DNA of 64,000 nucleotides from Amorphochlora amoebiformis (lineage: Eukaryota; Cercozoa; Chlorarachniophyceae), in contig BAAHQB010000140.1 in the NCBI GenBank assembly GCA_054601695.1, positions 1 through 64,000 on the forward strand. Reading direction: 5' to 3'. Position 1 is the first letter of the stretch. Each line of letters starts with the position of its first letter. Position numbers and translations under genes: made by a program. The notes below the pieces were generated by a model. The model searched no databases. It had not been told where the DNA came from and saw nothing but the letters and a program-made list of their open reading frames with translations. Shown piece by piece: positions 1 through 64,000 of the stretch.

Positions 1-594
1 TAGAATATAACCCAATGATTTCTTTGTGTTAGATGTTATATATCTGTACTAAATATAGATGTATATATATAATATATATACATATATATACATATATATA
101 TATATGTATATATATATATAATGTATATATATATATATATATGTGTATACATAAAACTCGAACATTCACTCCAATCCAGACTGTTTTCTTAGATTGTACA
201 TATATATATATATATATAATATATGTATATATATATATATATATATACATGCATATTTACATGCACATATATATACTAACATACAAACACATCCATATCG
301 TCACCCAGCCACACACGTAGTACACAACACAATCCTAGAAAAAAAAAAAAAAAATCCACCGAAAAAAAAAAAAAATCTAACAACTCCTCTGAATAGCCCA
401 ATCTTGTCAGGAGAACAAGTGAGATTCAACCGTAAGCTCCGTCTGGTTGACGAGTGTCTACATCACTGTTTACGACATAAGTAATCCTTCCAGCTCGCCC
501 GCTAGTAATTCAGCGCCTCGGAAGGATATCCACAACTCTCCAGTCTCTCAGACTTCTCGGAGTTATACCCGCAAATGTGTATAAATCTTGTCTT

Positions 595-708
595 TTATAA
601 ATATTGCGTATATGCAAGTGGGCCTTGGACAAATTTATTGAGTATTATCTATTATAAATATTGCGTATATGCAAGTGGGCCTTGGACAAATTTATTGAGT
701 ATTATCTA
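595..708. repeat. 57-bp tandem duplication
   Basis: Positions 595-651 are repeated exactly at 652-708. The unit contains TTGCGTATATGCAAGTGGGC. It is unlike the TA and telomeric repeats and lies beyond the gyrB 3' end. Confidence 0.95.
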
Positions 709-1205
709 GTATTATCTAGATATAACTAGTGTTTATAATTACGTACCTAGGTTACTACAACTACTAGAGATTATCTCCAGATTCAATGCGGAAGTACGTA
801 TGCTAAGCTTGTACTAGACCGTGTGTGTGTAGCTGAAAACTCATGATTATATTCTAGAAAATTCAAGTGACCTGGATAATCGGTTGAGTACGGGGTACTA
901 GAACTACTAGAACTACTAGAACTACTAGAACTAGACTAAATCTAGTATATCTAGTAAATGGACCATCGTCTACTAGATCTAGTCGGTCAGATCGACTTGA
1001 ATCACAGTTTCGACTCATAGAATGAATAATTAATTAGTATCATCTTGATGATTGCCCATTGCTATGGCTGGTTTAGAGGTTTCAATGTTTGAATTCGGAG
1101 GCAAGCTTGCATGAATCCGACGGTTTCAGTGTTTGAATTCGATGGTTTCAGTGTTTGAATTTGGAGGCCAGGTCAGTTTCTGGAGATTTCTGGAGATTTC
1201 TGGAG
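709..1205. other. CTAG-rich spacer with short repeats, beyond gyrB 3' end
   Basis: CTAG tetramers are strikingly frequent from 710 to 990. Four copies of the 9-mer TACTAGAAC lie at about 895-931. At 1077-1205 are degenerate direct repeats of GGTTTCAGTGTTTGAATTCG and three copies of TTTCTGGAGA. No exon recognised. The flank at 1-594 holds (TA)n to about 265, two poly-A runs near 340-375 and unassigned sequence. Confidence 0.6.
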
Positions 1206-1208
1206 ATT

Positions 1209-27059
<25,851 letters not shown>

Positions 27060-27086
<27 letters not shown>

Positions 27087-27188
27087 CGTGTCACTTGTAT
27101 TTTTTAGATTTATGGTGTGTGTTTTAGGTCAAGTTTCGTTTTTCGGTTCTTGTGATATATGTGTTGTGTGGTGTAGGGATATGTATGG

Positions 27189-27242
<54 letters not shown>

Positions 27243-27306
27243 ATGTGTGTGATGTTTGTGAGTTATATGTATATCTGTAAGTGTGTACGTGATTAACATA
27301 TATATT

Positions 27307-27360
<54 letters not shown>

Positions 27361-27384
27361 AGAGAGAGAGAGAGAGAGATATGT

Positions 27385-27450
<66 letters not shown>

Positions 27451-27653
27451 GTATACATATATATATATATATATATATAATATACGAAGAGAGGAAGGAT
27501 GTGTGTGTGTGTTTGGCGACAAACTCACCTCCTAACACCCTGCCTTCCCCTCCTCCCCCCAGCCCTCCAGAGATTCCCCGAGATTCTCAAACTCCCGCTA
27601 CTACCCACAAAGCCTCGTTGGACCCTGCCCAGACCTCCCAAACCCCCAGACAA
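27060..27653. promoter_or_regulatory. Intergenic region between gyrB and the divergent gene
   Basis: Holds the 12-bp palindrome TGACACGTGTCA (27082-27093) with a CACGTG core, a 21-bp tandem duplication (AGATCTCCTGACAATATCCAA) just below it, (TA)n blocks and a pyrimidine-rich stretch 27530-27650. That both genes start here is inferred from their directions. No TATA box can be told apart in this sequence. Confidence 0.4.
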
Positions 27654-37324
<9,671 letters not shown>

Positions 37325-37564
37325 ACTACCGTCAGTTCCTTAGAGTATACGAGTAGTAGCACAATTATCGGAACCCAGAAAATTCTCTCGGAACCCATGG
37401 GTTCCGGAGGAAGTAAGGAAGGAAGTGAAGTGAGGAAGAAAGGAAGTATCCGACTACCGCACGAAAGTTATCATAATCATTCGTCATAATCCAAACGGAC
37501 TTGAAAGCTGTGAACATACAATCGTAATCGTTTATGTTCCGATAAACACAGGGACACAAATGAA

Positions 37565-38160
37565 TAAATGAAGAGAACAGTAGAGAGATAGAAGGGGAGA
37601 GAGGGAGAGAAGAGAGAGAGAGAGAATGAGAGAGAAAGAGAGAGAGAATTATGAGAGGGAAAGAGAGAGAGAATTATGAGAGAGAGAAAGAGAGACAACA
37701 CGTGGAGCGCGCATAGGCCGAAATTGATAAAAATAAAAAAAAAAACCGGTAGAAGTAGAAAGAGAATCAAAGAAAGAGAGGGAGAGTATACACAGAAAGG
37801 AGAGAGGGAGAGAGAGAGAGAGAGAGGGAGAGAGAGAGAGAGAGGATCATATATTGGGGAACAAGACAGGAAGAAAGAGAAATAAATAAAGAGAGAAAGA
37901 GGGAGAGAGAGAGAAAGAGGCAGAGAGAGAGAAAGAGGGAGAGGGAGAGAGAGAGAAAGAGGGAGAGAGAGAGAAAGAGGGAGAGAGAGAGAGAGAGAGA
38001 GACAGAGAGAGGAATAGAGAGGAGAGAGAGAGGAGAGAAAGAGAGAAAGAGAGAGGAAAAGAGAGAGAGAGAAAGAGAGACAGAGGGACAGAGAGAAAGA
38101 GAGAGAGAGAGACAGAGGAGAAAGAGAGAAAAGAGAGAGACAGAGAGAGAGAGACCCGAG
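37565..38160. repeat. (GA)n-rich purine tract
   Basis: GAGAGA-dominated plus strand with GAAAGAGGGAGAGAGA sub-units. It lies in an intron of the small minus-strand gene. The Ser/Leu frame opposite is an artefact. Confidence 0.95.
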
Positions 38161-38345
38161 AAGAGTTCGACAAGCCGAAAATTTAAATTTGTAAAAATTA
38201 AAAAAATATAATTTTTCGAGAAAAATGGAGAATTTTAATTCTTGAAAAACGTCTTCTTTCGCTTTCGAGACGTCCATATATATATATATATAGATATATT
38301 TATACACACACACATATATATATATATATATAATATATACATATG

Positions 38346-38413
<68 letters not shown>

Positions 38414-38735
38414 GTATCTTTCTTCGATACGTCGAGAAAATCAAAATTTGCCGGCAAATTAATTCGCTGAAAAATTAATTTTTTGTCGGAAAAAATTGAT
38501 TCATTACCCTCAAGGACCTCAGCTGGTGGAAAGCGCGACCTCGCTCCGCGACTTAGACGACGTATGGGGTTGCAATCTTTTTTATCTGGGTTAGGGTTAT
38601 GATTAGGGTTGATTAGGGTTAGGGTTAGGGTTAGGGTTAGGGTTAGGGTTAGGGTTAGGGTTAGAGTTTGGATTGGAGTTGCGATTAGGGTTGTATATAT
38701 TTGTGTATATATATATATGTATATGTATGTGTATA

Positions 38736-38819
<84 letters not shown>

Positions 38820-38984
38820 GAGTGATCTCTATCCTTATTCGAACAAAGAAGGATATATTCACACACGTATACAAAGAGGAAGTATACATCCGCCCACGAA
38901 CAAATATCTATTTATGTTCCTGGTTATTATATTGTACATATATACATATATATATTTACACACACACACATATATATATATATG

Positions 38985-39017
<33 letters not shown>

Positions 39018-39057
39018 GAGAGAACAAAGAAGGATATATTCACACATGTGCACAAAG

Positions 39058-39093
<36 letters not shown>

Positions 39094-39178
39094 CCCCGCG
39101 AACAAATATCTATTTATGTTCCTGGTTATAACATTATAAAAGCATGTGTATACATACATACATTTACAATATATACAA

Positions 39179-39254
<76 letters not shown>

Positions 39255-39464
39255 AGTGCAGAGATACAATAATACAGATAGCATCAGTAAACGCAGCTCG
39301 ATGAGTAGATGTCTGTACAGTATTCAAACGTTATCGTAGCCCTAATATAGACCGCTCGAGATCGATGGAGATTCTGGAGATCGTTCGGAGATCGTATCAT
39401 CCGGTAGTACCCGGTGGTAACCGTCAGTACCCGGTAGTAACGGGCTTTCGTGGTACCATGACAA

Positions 39465-39512
39465 AGCGTGACGTCACGCCATATCATGGTGACGTCACGG
39501 CATGTCACGCCT
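39465..39512. promoter_or_regulatory. Two TGACGTCA palindromes
   Basis: Full CRE/ATF-type palindromes at 39469-39476 and 39490-39497, 21 bp apart start to start, in a GC-richer island with nearby GTCACGCC half-sites. They lie between the ankyrin gene 3' end (39524) and the small minus-strand gene, about 70-100 bp upstream of a candidate ATG at 39400. TGACGTCA is a known bZIP site; promoter function is inferred. Confidence 0.45.
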
Positions 39513-39523
39513 AATGTTACCCA

Positions 39524-48898
<9,375 letters not shown>

Positions 48899-48899
48899 T

Positions 48900-49480
48900 T
48901 TCCGGAATCAGGGTCCAACAGATAAAGAAAGAAGGGTAAGTGTGTGGTCCGGAGATTATTGGGTCTAATTATTTGGGCTGTTGTAGAACATTCTACACAA
49001 ATCCTTATAGTCGTTCATAGTTCTACAAGCATTATACATGCTTTCAGGGGTCGTAAACTTATATGTACGAATTTTAAGGACAGTATCAGGTTCTTATTTG
49101 GATGCCGCTTTTCGCTCCGATTTCACCCCCCCCCCTTCTACAGAAGGGAAAACCTTCGCCTAATTGACTCTATGCAACAAAATATTCTAAATTTTTTCGG
49201 TGGGGTGATTCGGGGAGGGATTTTACCCCCTCTACATCCCCAGACTTGCAATGCGAGATCATCAACCGAAGCTTGCCATGTCAAGTTCAGACATCCGGAA
49301 GACACGTGTCATACGTGATTGAACTGGAGGTCACGCTGTGCGTTGCACAAACCTCTAAGACTAATTCAACCATAATTTCTTTAGGGATATATACCTAGAA
49401 TTATGTATTTTTAAATCTGAAATGACCGAAATTTAAATCCATGCGCGTCCCCTCAAACGCATGTGGCTGTCCCCTCCCCC
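48900..49480. other. Upstream of the ankyrin gene: no exon recognised
   Basis: Normal-complexity sequence. A plus-strand frame of 124 codons (48944-49318) has no recognised motif and is probably chance. GACACGTGTC at 49301-49310 is one of three exact copies in the window. Confidence 0.4.
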
Positions 49481-49554
49481 CGCTTCGCCGCTTCTCCAAA
49501 AATGGTACACAGCAAAAAAAAAAAAATGTTTATTTTTCGCTTACACCCCACATA

Positions 49555-50343
49555 TAAGCTGTCAAGACACCCCACACATTGACTGTCAAGACGACAACAC
49601 CCACGTCTTGACTGTCGAAGACACCCCCACGTCTTGAACACTATATGTCCTGATGTCAAGACACCCATACGCCAAATGCCAGGCATTTAGCTGTTAGGGG
49701 TCCGTGAGTAAATTAGACTTGGTAAAATGGCACATAAACCCCACGTATTCACTGCCAAGACATCCTATGTCTTGACTGTCAAGACACCCCAAGTCTTGAC
49801 GACTACATGTCCTGACTGTCAAGACACCCATACGCCAAATGCTAGACATTTAGCTGTCAAGAGTCCGTGAGTAAATTAGAAATTTGTAAAATGGCACATA
49901 AACCCCACGTATTCACTGCCAAGACACCCCACGTCTTGACTGTCGAAGACATCTTGACTGTCAAGACACCCCACGTCCTGACTGTCAAGACATCCCACGT
50001 ATTCACTGTAAGACATCCCACGTCCTGACTGCCAAGACACCCTACGTCTTGACTTTCGAAGACACCCCACGTCTTGACTGTCGAAGACACCCCACGTCTT
50101 GACTGTCAAGACACCCCACGTCTTGACTGTCAAGACACCCTACGTCTTGACTGTCAAGACACCCCACGTCTTGACTGCCAAGACACCCTACGTCTTGACT
50201 GTCGAAGACACCCCACGTCTTGATTGTCAAGACACTCCACGTCTTGACTGTCGAAGACACCCTATGTCTTGACTGTCAAGATGCCCTATGTCTTGACTGT
50301 CAAGACACCCTATGTCTTGACTGTCAAGACATCCCACGTCTGG
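49555..50343. repeat. Palindromic minisatellite GTCTTGACTGTCAAGAC
   Basis: Roughly 30 units of about 23 bp, consensus CACGTCTTGACTGTCAAGAC plus ACCC. The core GTCTTGAC-T-GTCAAGAC is a perfect inverted repeat. Spacers alternate ACACCCCAC, ATCCCAC and ACACCCTAC. A diverged section at 49680-49880 contains a tandem copy of a longer unit with CCATACGCCAAATGC. Cys/Gln/Asp-rich open frames through it are repeat artefacts. Confidence 0.92.
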
Positions 50344-50358
50344 ACGGGTGTATGTATG

Positions 50359-50404
<46 letters not shown>

Positions 50405-50434
50405 CCATATAATATTTACGTTGTATATATATTT

Positions 50435-50488
<54 letters not shown>

Positions 50489-50495
50489 CATATAT

Positions 50496-50556
<61 letters not shown>

Positions 50557-50585
50557 TATACATATATACATACATACATATATAT

Positions 50586-50650
<65 letters not shown>

Positions 50651-50951
50651 CATACATACATACATAAATACATACATACATACATATACACATAAATATA
50701 TTCATCTATAACCAATACGATCTCTCTACAAAGACAGTAAGTATACCCAGCTTTCTTTCTATTACCTTTTGACTAGCTATCTCGGCAGTGTAGCATATTT
50801 GAAATAATGTAGGTAACTTACTCATCCGTAAGTTGCAATACACCCCTACGTAATTGCTAGCATACATACTTCAACTGATTTTCACGTGCGAACCTCTCCA
50901 CCTGACTGGTATATGTGGTGTTATAATATTAATTGTATATTATATTACGTA

Positions 50952-51036
<85 letters not shown>

Positions 51037-51084
51037 AATATATATATATATATATTGAATTATATATATATATATATATATATT

Positions 51085-51520
51085 GTCTATCACCTCGCCC
51101 GCTACCTCACCGCGACCAAGGCCCTGGACATCGACGCGGTACCTCTCCCTAACCACGAACACGAAGAGTTCCGCGCGCGGCCCCTGTTCGTCTCCGAGGG
51201 CCGACAACACCACGAGCTCAAGGAGTCTACCATAGGGGGTATCATCCGCCGCCGTGTCATCCAATATATTTCTGGCCGTAAGTTTACACCTCACATCACC
51301 CGTGCCTGCAGTGCCAGTTACAAAATCGCGTACGGCGTTCCCCGGGACACGGTGAAAATGATCGGGCAATTGGACTACTGACGAAGCCTTCAACAAGCAC
51401 TATCTACGGGTCACATACCCGCCTGTCCACCATGCTCGGCTGACGGACGCACTATATCATGACTGGGCCATTGCTCGGGCACACCAGCTATATACTGCAC
51501 AAAAGCTAACGACGACATGA
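51085..51520 (+). mobile_element. Tyrosine-recombinase remnant (DIRS/Crypton-like)
   Basis: The frame from 51085 reads [15 protein letters not shown], then LFVSEGR, STIGGIIRRRVIQYISG, FTPHITRACSASYKIAYGVP and VKMIGQ, stopping at 51381. A one-base shift near 51368-51372 continues it as W-TTDEAFNKHYLRVTYPP to a stop at 51520. This is the C-terminal half of a tyrosine recombinase as in DIRS and Crypton elements: HxxR, then G-Q-W, then the Tyr nucleophile in HYL. The N-terminal half and first catalytic Arg are missing; (TA)n begins directly upstream. It is GC-richer than its surroundings. An inactive fragment: truncated and frameshifted. Confidence 0.75.
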
Positions 51521-51605
51521 TCACAATAAGGTAGAGCTGATACGACGCGAAGCGTTAATTATCGACACGACACGTACTGCGAAGCAGGCAGTGGGGTGCC
51601 GATAA

Positions 51606-51796
51606 TAGTAAGCGTAGCATAGTAATCAGCGATAGCTTATTGTCCCGCCCATTTCCCGCCCGAAACTTATTGTTTTGGCATCAGAGATCTAGGCGGCACA
51701 TATATTTTCTTGCGAATTATTAATATTATGTCGGCAATTTATCAGAGATTGTATCATCACAATAAGCTATCGCTGATTACTATGCTACGCTTACTA
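51606..51796. repeat. Perfect 38-bp inverted repeat, 115-bp spacer
   Basis: Arms 51606-51643 and 51759-51796 are exact reverse complements (left arm contains AAGCGTAGCATAGTAATCAG). It lies 86 bp beyond the recombinase remnant. A shorter imperfect hairpin (ATTATCGACAC against GTGCCGATAAT) precedes it near 51557-51606. It could be an element end, a foldback MITE or a strong hairpin. Confidence 0.9.
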
Positions 51797-51799
51797 ATA

Positions 51800-52495
51800 T
51801 ATATATATGTGTGTGTGTGTGTGTATCATGGCATTTTGTTACAATTACAAGACCTCAGTGACACGTGCCATACATCTAGTACATGTTGATGTAGCACGGT
51901 TAGTACTACACGCTAGGTAAATGTATAACTAGTATAACGGTCCTAGATAGCGTGATACAACATGTACAGCTAGTACGCATAGAGAACCGTGAGCTGAAAT
52001 ACGAGGCCACGTGTATACACACAGCTCGAGTAAACCAAGTAAACGAATTATATTCAATGATACTGTCATGGTCTCGATTCAATGATTGTATCCAGACATG
52101 AAAACTTATTAGTATGTATGATCTCCGATATCTACATTATCATGGCCCGAGTCCCTGTTACGAACGTCTTATGAGTCCCTGTTACGAACGTCTTATGACA
52201 CGCAGCTGGTACCAAGAGTACAACCACTGTACCAGTAGTATCTAAAGAATGCTGTGCTACGGTATGCAGGCCGCATATGATATTCTGGTCTGACGTGCAT
52301 AGATTGAGAAGAGTGTACACGACTTATGTATTTTCGTGATCTCCAACAGTTCTCCAGTATGACACATCGGAAAGGGTGGAAACACTTTTGAGATCTTGAA
52401 CGTATTAATATATTCTAGATATTGTCCTTTCGTTCTGCTTTTGATACGTACAGAAATAAGCAATACATATTGTTGATACGCATGTTGTTAAAAAG
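51800..52495. other. Gene-poor spacer, no feature recognised
   Basis: Normal-complexity AT-rich sequence with many GTAC/CTAG words and a 21-bp direct repeat (GAGTCCCTGTTACGAACGTC plus T, 52149 and 52171). No exon-like island matched a family. Confidence 0.5.
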
Positions 52496-52497
52496 TT

Positions 52498-52735
52498 GAT
52501 ACGTATGTTGTTGGTACGTATGTTGGTTGGTGCGTACGTTGGTTGGTACGTTGTATGTTATGTTGGTACGTATGTTGGTACGTATGTTGGTACGTATGTT
52601 GGTACGTATACGTATGTTGGTACGTATATTGGTACGTATGTTGGTACGTATGTTGGTACGTATGTTGGTACGTATATTGGTACGTATGTTGGTACGTATG
52701 TTGGTACGTATGTTGGGTATGTTGGTACGTATCTA
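52498..52735. repeat. 12-bp minisatellite GTTGGTACGTAT
   Basis: About 19 tandem units, nearly exact, with a few single-base variants (GTATATTGGTAC). The Tyr-Val-Gly-Thr frame is a repeat artefact. Confidence 0.95.
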
Positions 52736-52739
52736 GCGT

Positions 52740-53424
52740 ATACTAGTATACTGATTGCGACAGTATGTACGAATCTGTATCTAGTATACGTCGTAGGTAC
52801 GTATATATACTATATATACCTACAACAGTATACAAGTATATACCAATTGTGATCATACTATTTCATAGTCCAGATAAGTAGATACGTATTCGAGGCTCGT
52901 CACAAGACTCTAGACTAGTCTAGAGAGTCTGACTAGTCTGATCATGACTACCGTCGACTATCAGCTAGAGTCTACAGAATAGATCTAACCCTAACCCTAA
53001 CCCTAACCCTAACCCTAACAGATCAAGTAGATTGAGTACATATCATCTGATCGTAGTACACTCTTGCTAGTCTAAATCTTGTAGCAGATACTTCTAAGGC
53101 TTAGAAATTTTTATGTCTTACTAGTCCAAGGACGTACAGTACTCTCAGGCCCCCGACTTTTTGACCCCTTAGATCTATTTCATGTGATGTAACTTTTAAG
53201 ATTGGGCTGGCCATGGCAGCTTCATACAGTAACTAGAGTAACTAGAGTAATTTCTCACTAATTATACTAGTTAAAACTTCTAGAACTTTCTCAGATAGTA
53301 ACAGGAGTATATGCGCCGATGACACGTGTCCTATTGACCGTACGTATTCAGCGTATACGTACGTTCAATGTTCGTTCCAGATCCCTCTATGTATGTGTGT
53401 GTGTGTGTTCGTGTAGAGTCTGCA

Positions 53425-53472
<48 letters not shown>

Positions 53473-53650
53473 TATACGTATTACATTGACATTCCGCGCC
53501 GCAAGGCAACCACATTCCAGACATACACTAAAGAGCTGCAGGTACTAGACATATCTCTGGTTAATCATAGGGAGGGATGTGTGTGTCTTAGATCAGAATA
53601 GATGTATTGAGAGTACGCTTATTGGGTAAATAAATGAGGTTAATACGAAT
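52740..53650. other. CTAG-rich spacer with a short telomeric tract
   Basis: (CCCTAA)5 at 52986-53019 is bounded by AGATCT/AGATC. CTAG words are dense at 52880-53300. GACACGTGTC recurs at 53321-53330. A plus-strand frame near 53480-53600 (RRKATTFQTYTKELQ) is protein-like but unassigned. Confidence 0.5.
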
Positions 53651-53855
53651 ATATATATGTGTGTATCGACGTTATGGTTAGAATAAGACGAAAACAAGAT
53701 ATTCTACTACTTTTTCAAAAAAAAAAAAATCGAAAATCGGATTGTGTTGCTCTAGTATCAATTGTAAGATCTTCAGAATTAAAATTCAAGGGAAGAGGAA
53801 AAAAAAATGAAAATTTTTCGCGCCTTTTTTTCTCGTTTGTCATTCAAAGAGAGAG

Positions 53856-53889
<34 letters not shown>

Positions 53890-54213
53890 GCGCTCGAAAA
53901 TATATATAATATATATATATATATACTTTCTCCTCTGATTCTCTCTTCCATAGTTTTTTTTCTTTCTTTCTCCTCTCCTCTTTATTTTTTCCTCCTCTTT
54001 TTCTTTTTTTCCCGGCTCTTTTTCCCCTCTTTTTTTTTTTTTTCTTATTTTCCGTAATTTTTCCGCGGAGATGGAGGCGGTTTGTTAAGAGTCTCGGTCT
54101 GATTTTTCCTCCGCAACCATCTTCTTATAAATGGCAGAAAAACAGAAAATCTACTAGAAAAAGGAATAGATAAGAGGAGAGATAAGAGCTTCTTTCTATG
54201 TTTCGTCCACGTT

Positions 54214-63777
<9,564 letters not shown>

Positions 63778-64000
63778 ATCGGAATCTATGTTATAGTGTA
63801 ATATCAGCATGTGGAAGTCCAGTGGCCTCCTTCTGTACCCCTGTGTGTTCAGAGAACTCAAAACGAAAAAAACCCTCCCTGACATTCTTATTTTCCGGCT
63901 GTAATCGTGCAATTCGAACCCAAATTAGAAAAGTTGTTTTCGTAGGTTGGCCCACGGGTGCTAAGAAAAAGGGGTAAATCGGATGGGGAGGGGGGAGGGG
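63778..64000. promoter_or_regulatory. Upstream region of the hydrolase gene
   Basis: Normal-complexity sequence upstream (higher coordinates) of the ATG at 63777. The reading frame stays open to 63912, so a longer N-terminus is possible. No promoter motif can be assigned. Confidence 0.35.

Noticed and set aside
38816-38922. Plus-strand exon [20 protein letters not shown] with AG/GT edges
   Set aside because: Equally open as the minus-strand exon 38873-38919, but only the minus reading joins in phase to the next three exons.
48944-49318. Plus-strand 124-codon frame as a gene
   Set aside because: No motif, splice context or neighbour support; a length plausible by chance in non-repetitive DNA.
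49555-50343. CRISPR array
   Set aside because: Eukaryotic context, units of about 23 bp with repeat-like spacers, and no cas genes; it is a minisatellite.

Overview
The window is eukaryotic nuclear DNA dominated by simple sequence: long (TA)n tracts and (TTAGGG)n/(CCCTAA)n telomere-type arrays. Almost every long open frame (runs of Tyr-Ile, Leu-Gly, Asn-Pro, Lys or Ser-Leu) is just translated microsatellite. The islands of ordinary sequence between the arrays are short exons, usually 20-110 nt. Each has AG at its 5' edge and GT at its 3' edge, and they join in phase into recognisable proteins. The genes were found by translating these islands, not from long ORFs.

Layout: (1) 1209-27086, minus strand: a nuclear gene for bacterial-type DNA gyrase subunit B, about 33 exons over 26 kb. 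(2) 27654-37324, plus strand: an unrecognised gene of about 14-15 exons, divergent from gyrB. (3) 36746-38919, minus strand: a small gene whose last exons lie inside the last intron of gene 2. (4) 39524-48898, minus strand: an ankyrin-repeat protein with a hydrophobic C-terminal segment, 17 exons. (5) 49-54 kb: a gene-poor stretch with a palindromic minisatellite, a tyrosine-recombinase (DIRS/Crypton-like) remnant, a 38-bp inverted repeat and a 12-bp minisatellite. (6) 54214-63777, minus strand: a complete 19-exon, 401-residue pectin acetylesterase/Notum-family hydrolase.

A nuclear gyrB and a plant-type pectin acetylesterase suggest a plastid-bearing protist or alga. TTAGGG would be its telomere repeat. 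The lineage cannot be fixed from this window.

The most unusual property is the gene architecture. Introns consist largely of (TA)n or telomeric repeats, and the splice sites often look like repeat units changed by one base (TATATAG, GTATAT, CCCTAG, GTTAGG). Many exon edges are also copied as partial 'echoes' in the adjoining intron. Echoes carrying the acceptor lie upstream of the real exon and those carrying the donor lie downstream, which is what tandem duplication of exon-intron borders would leave. Two exons, one in gyrB and one in the ankyrin gene, appear only as two overlapping halves separated by (TA)n, with 28-bp and 23-bp repeats at the break.
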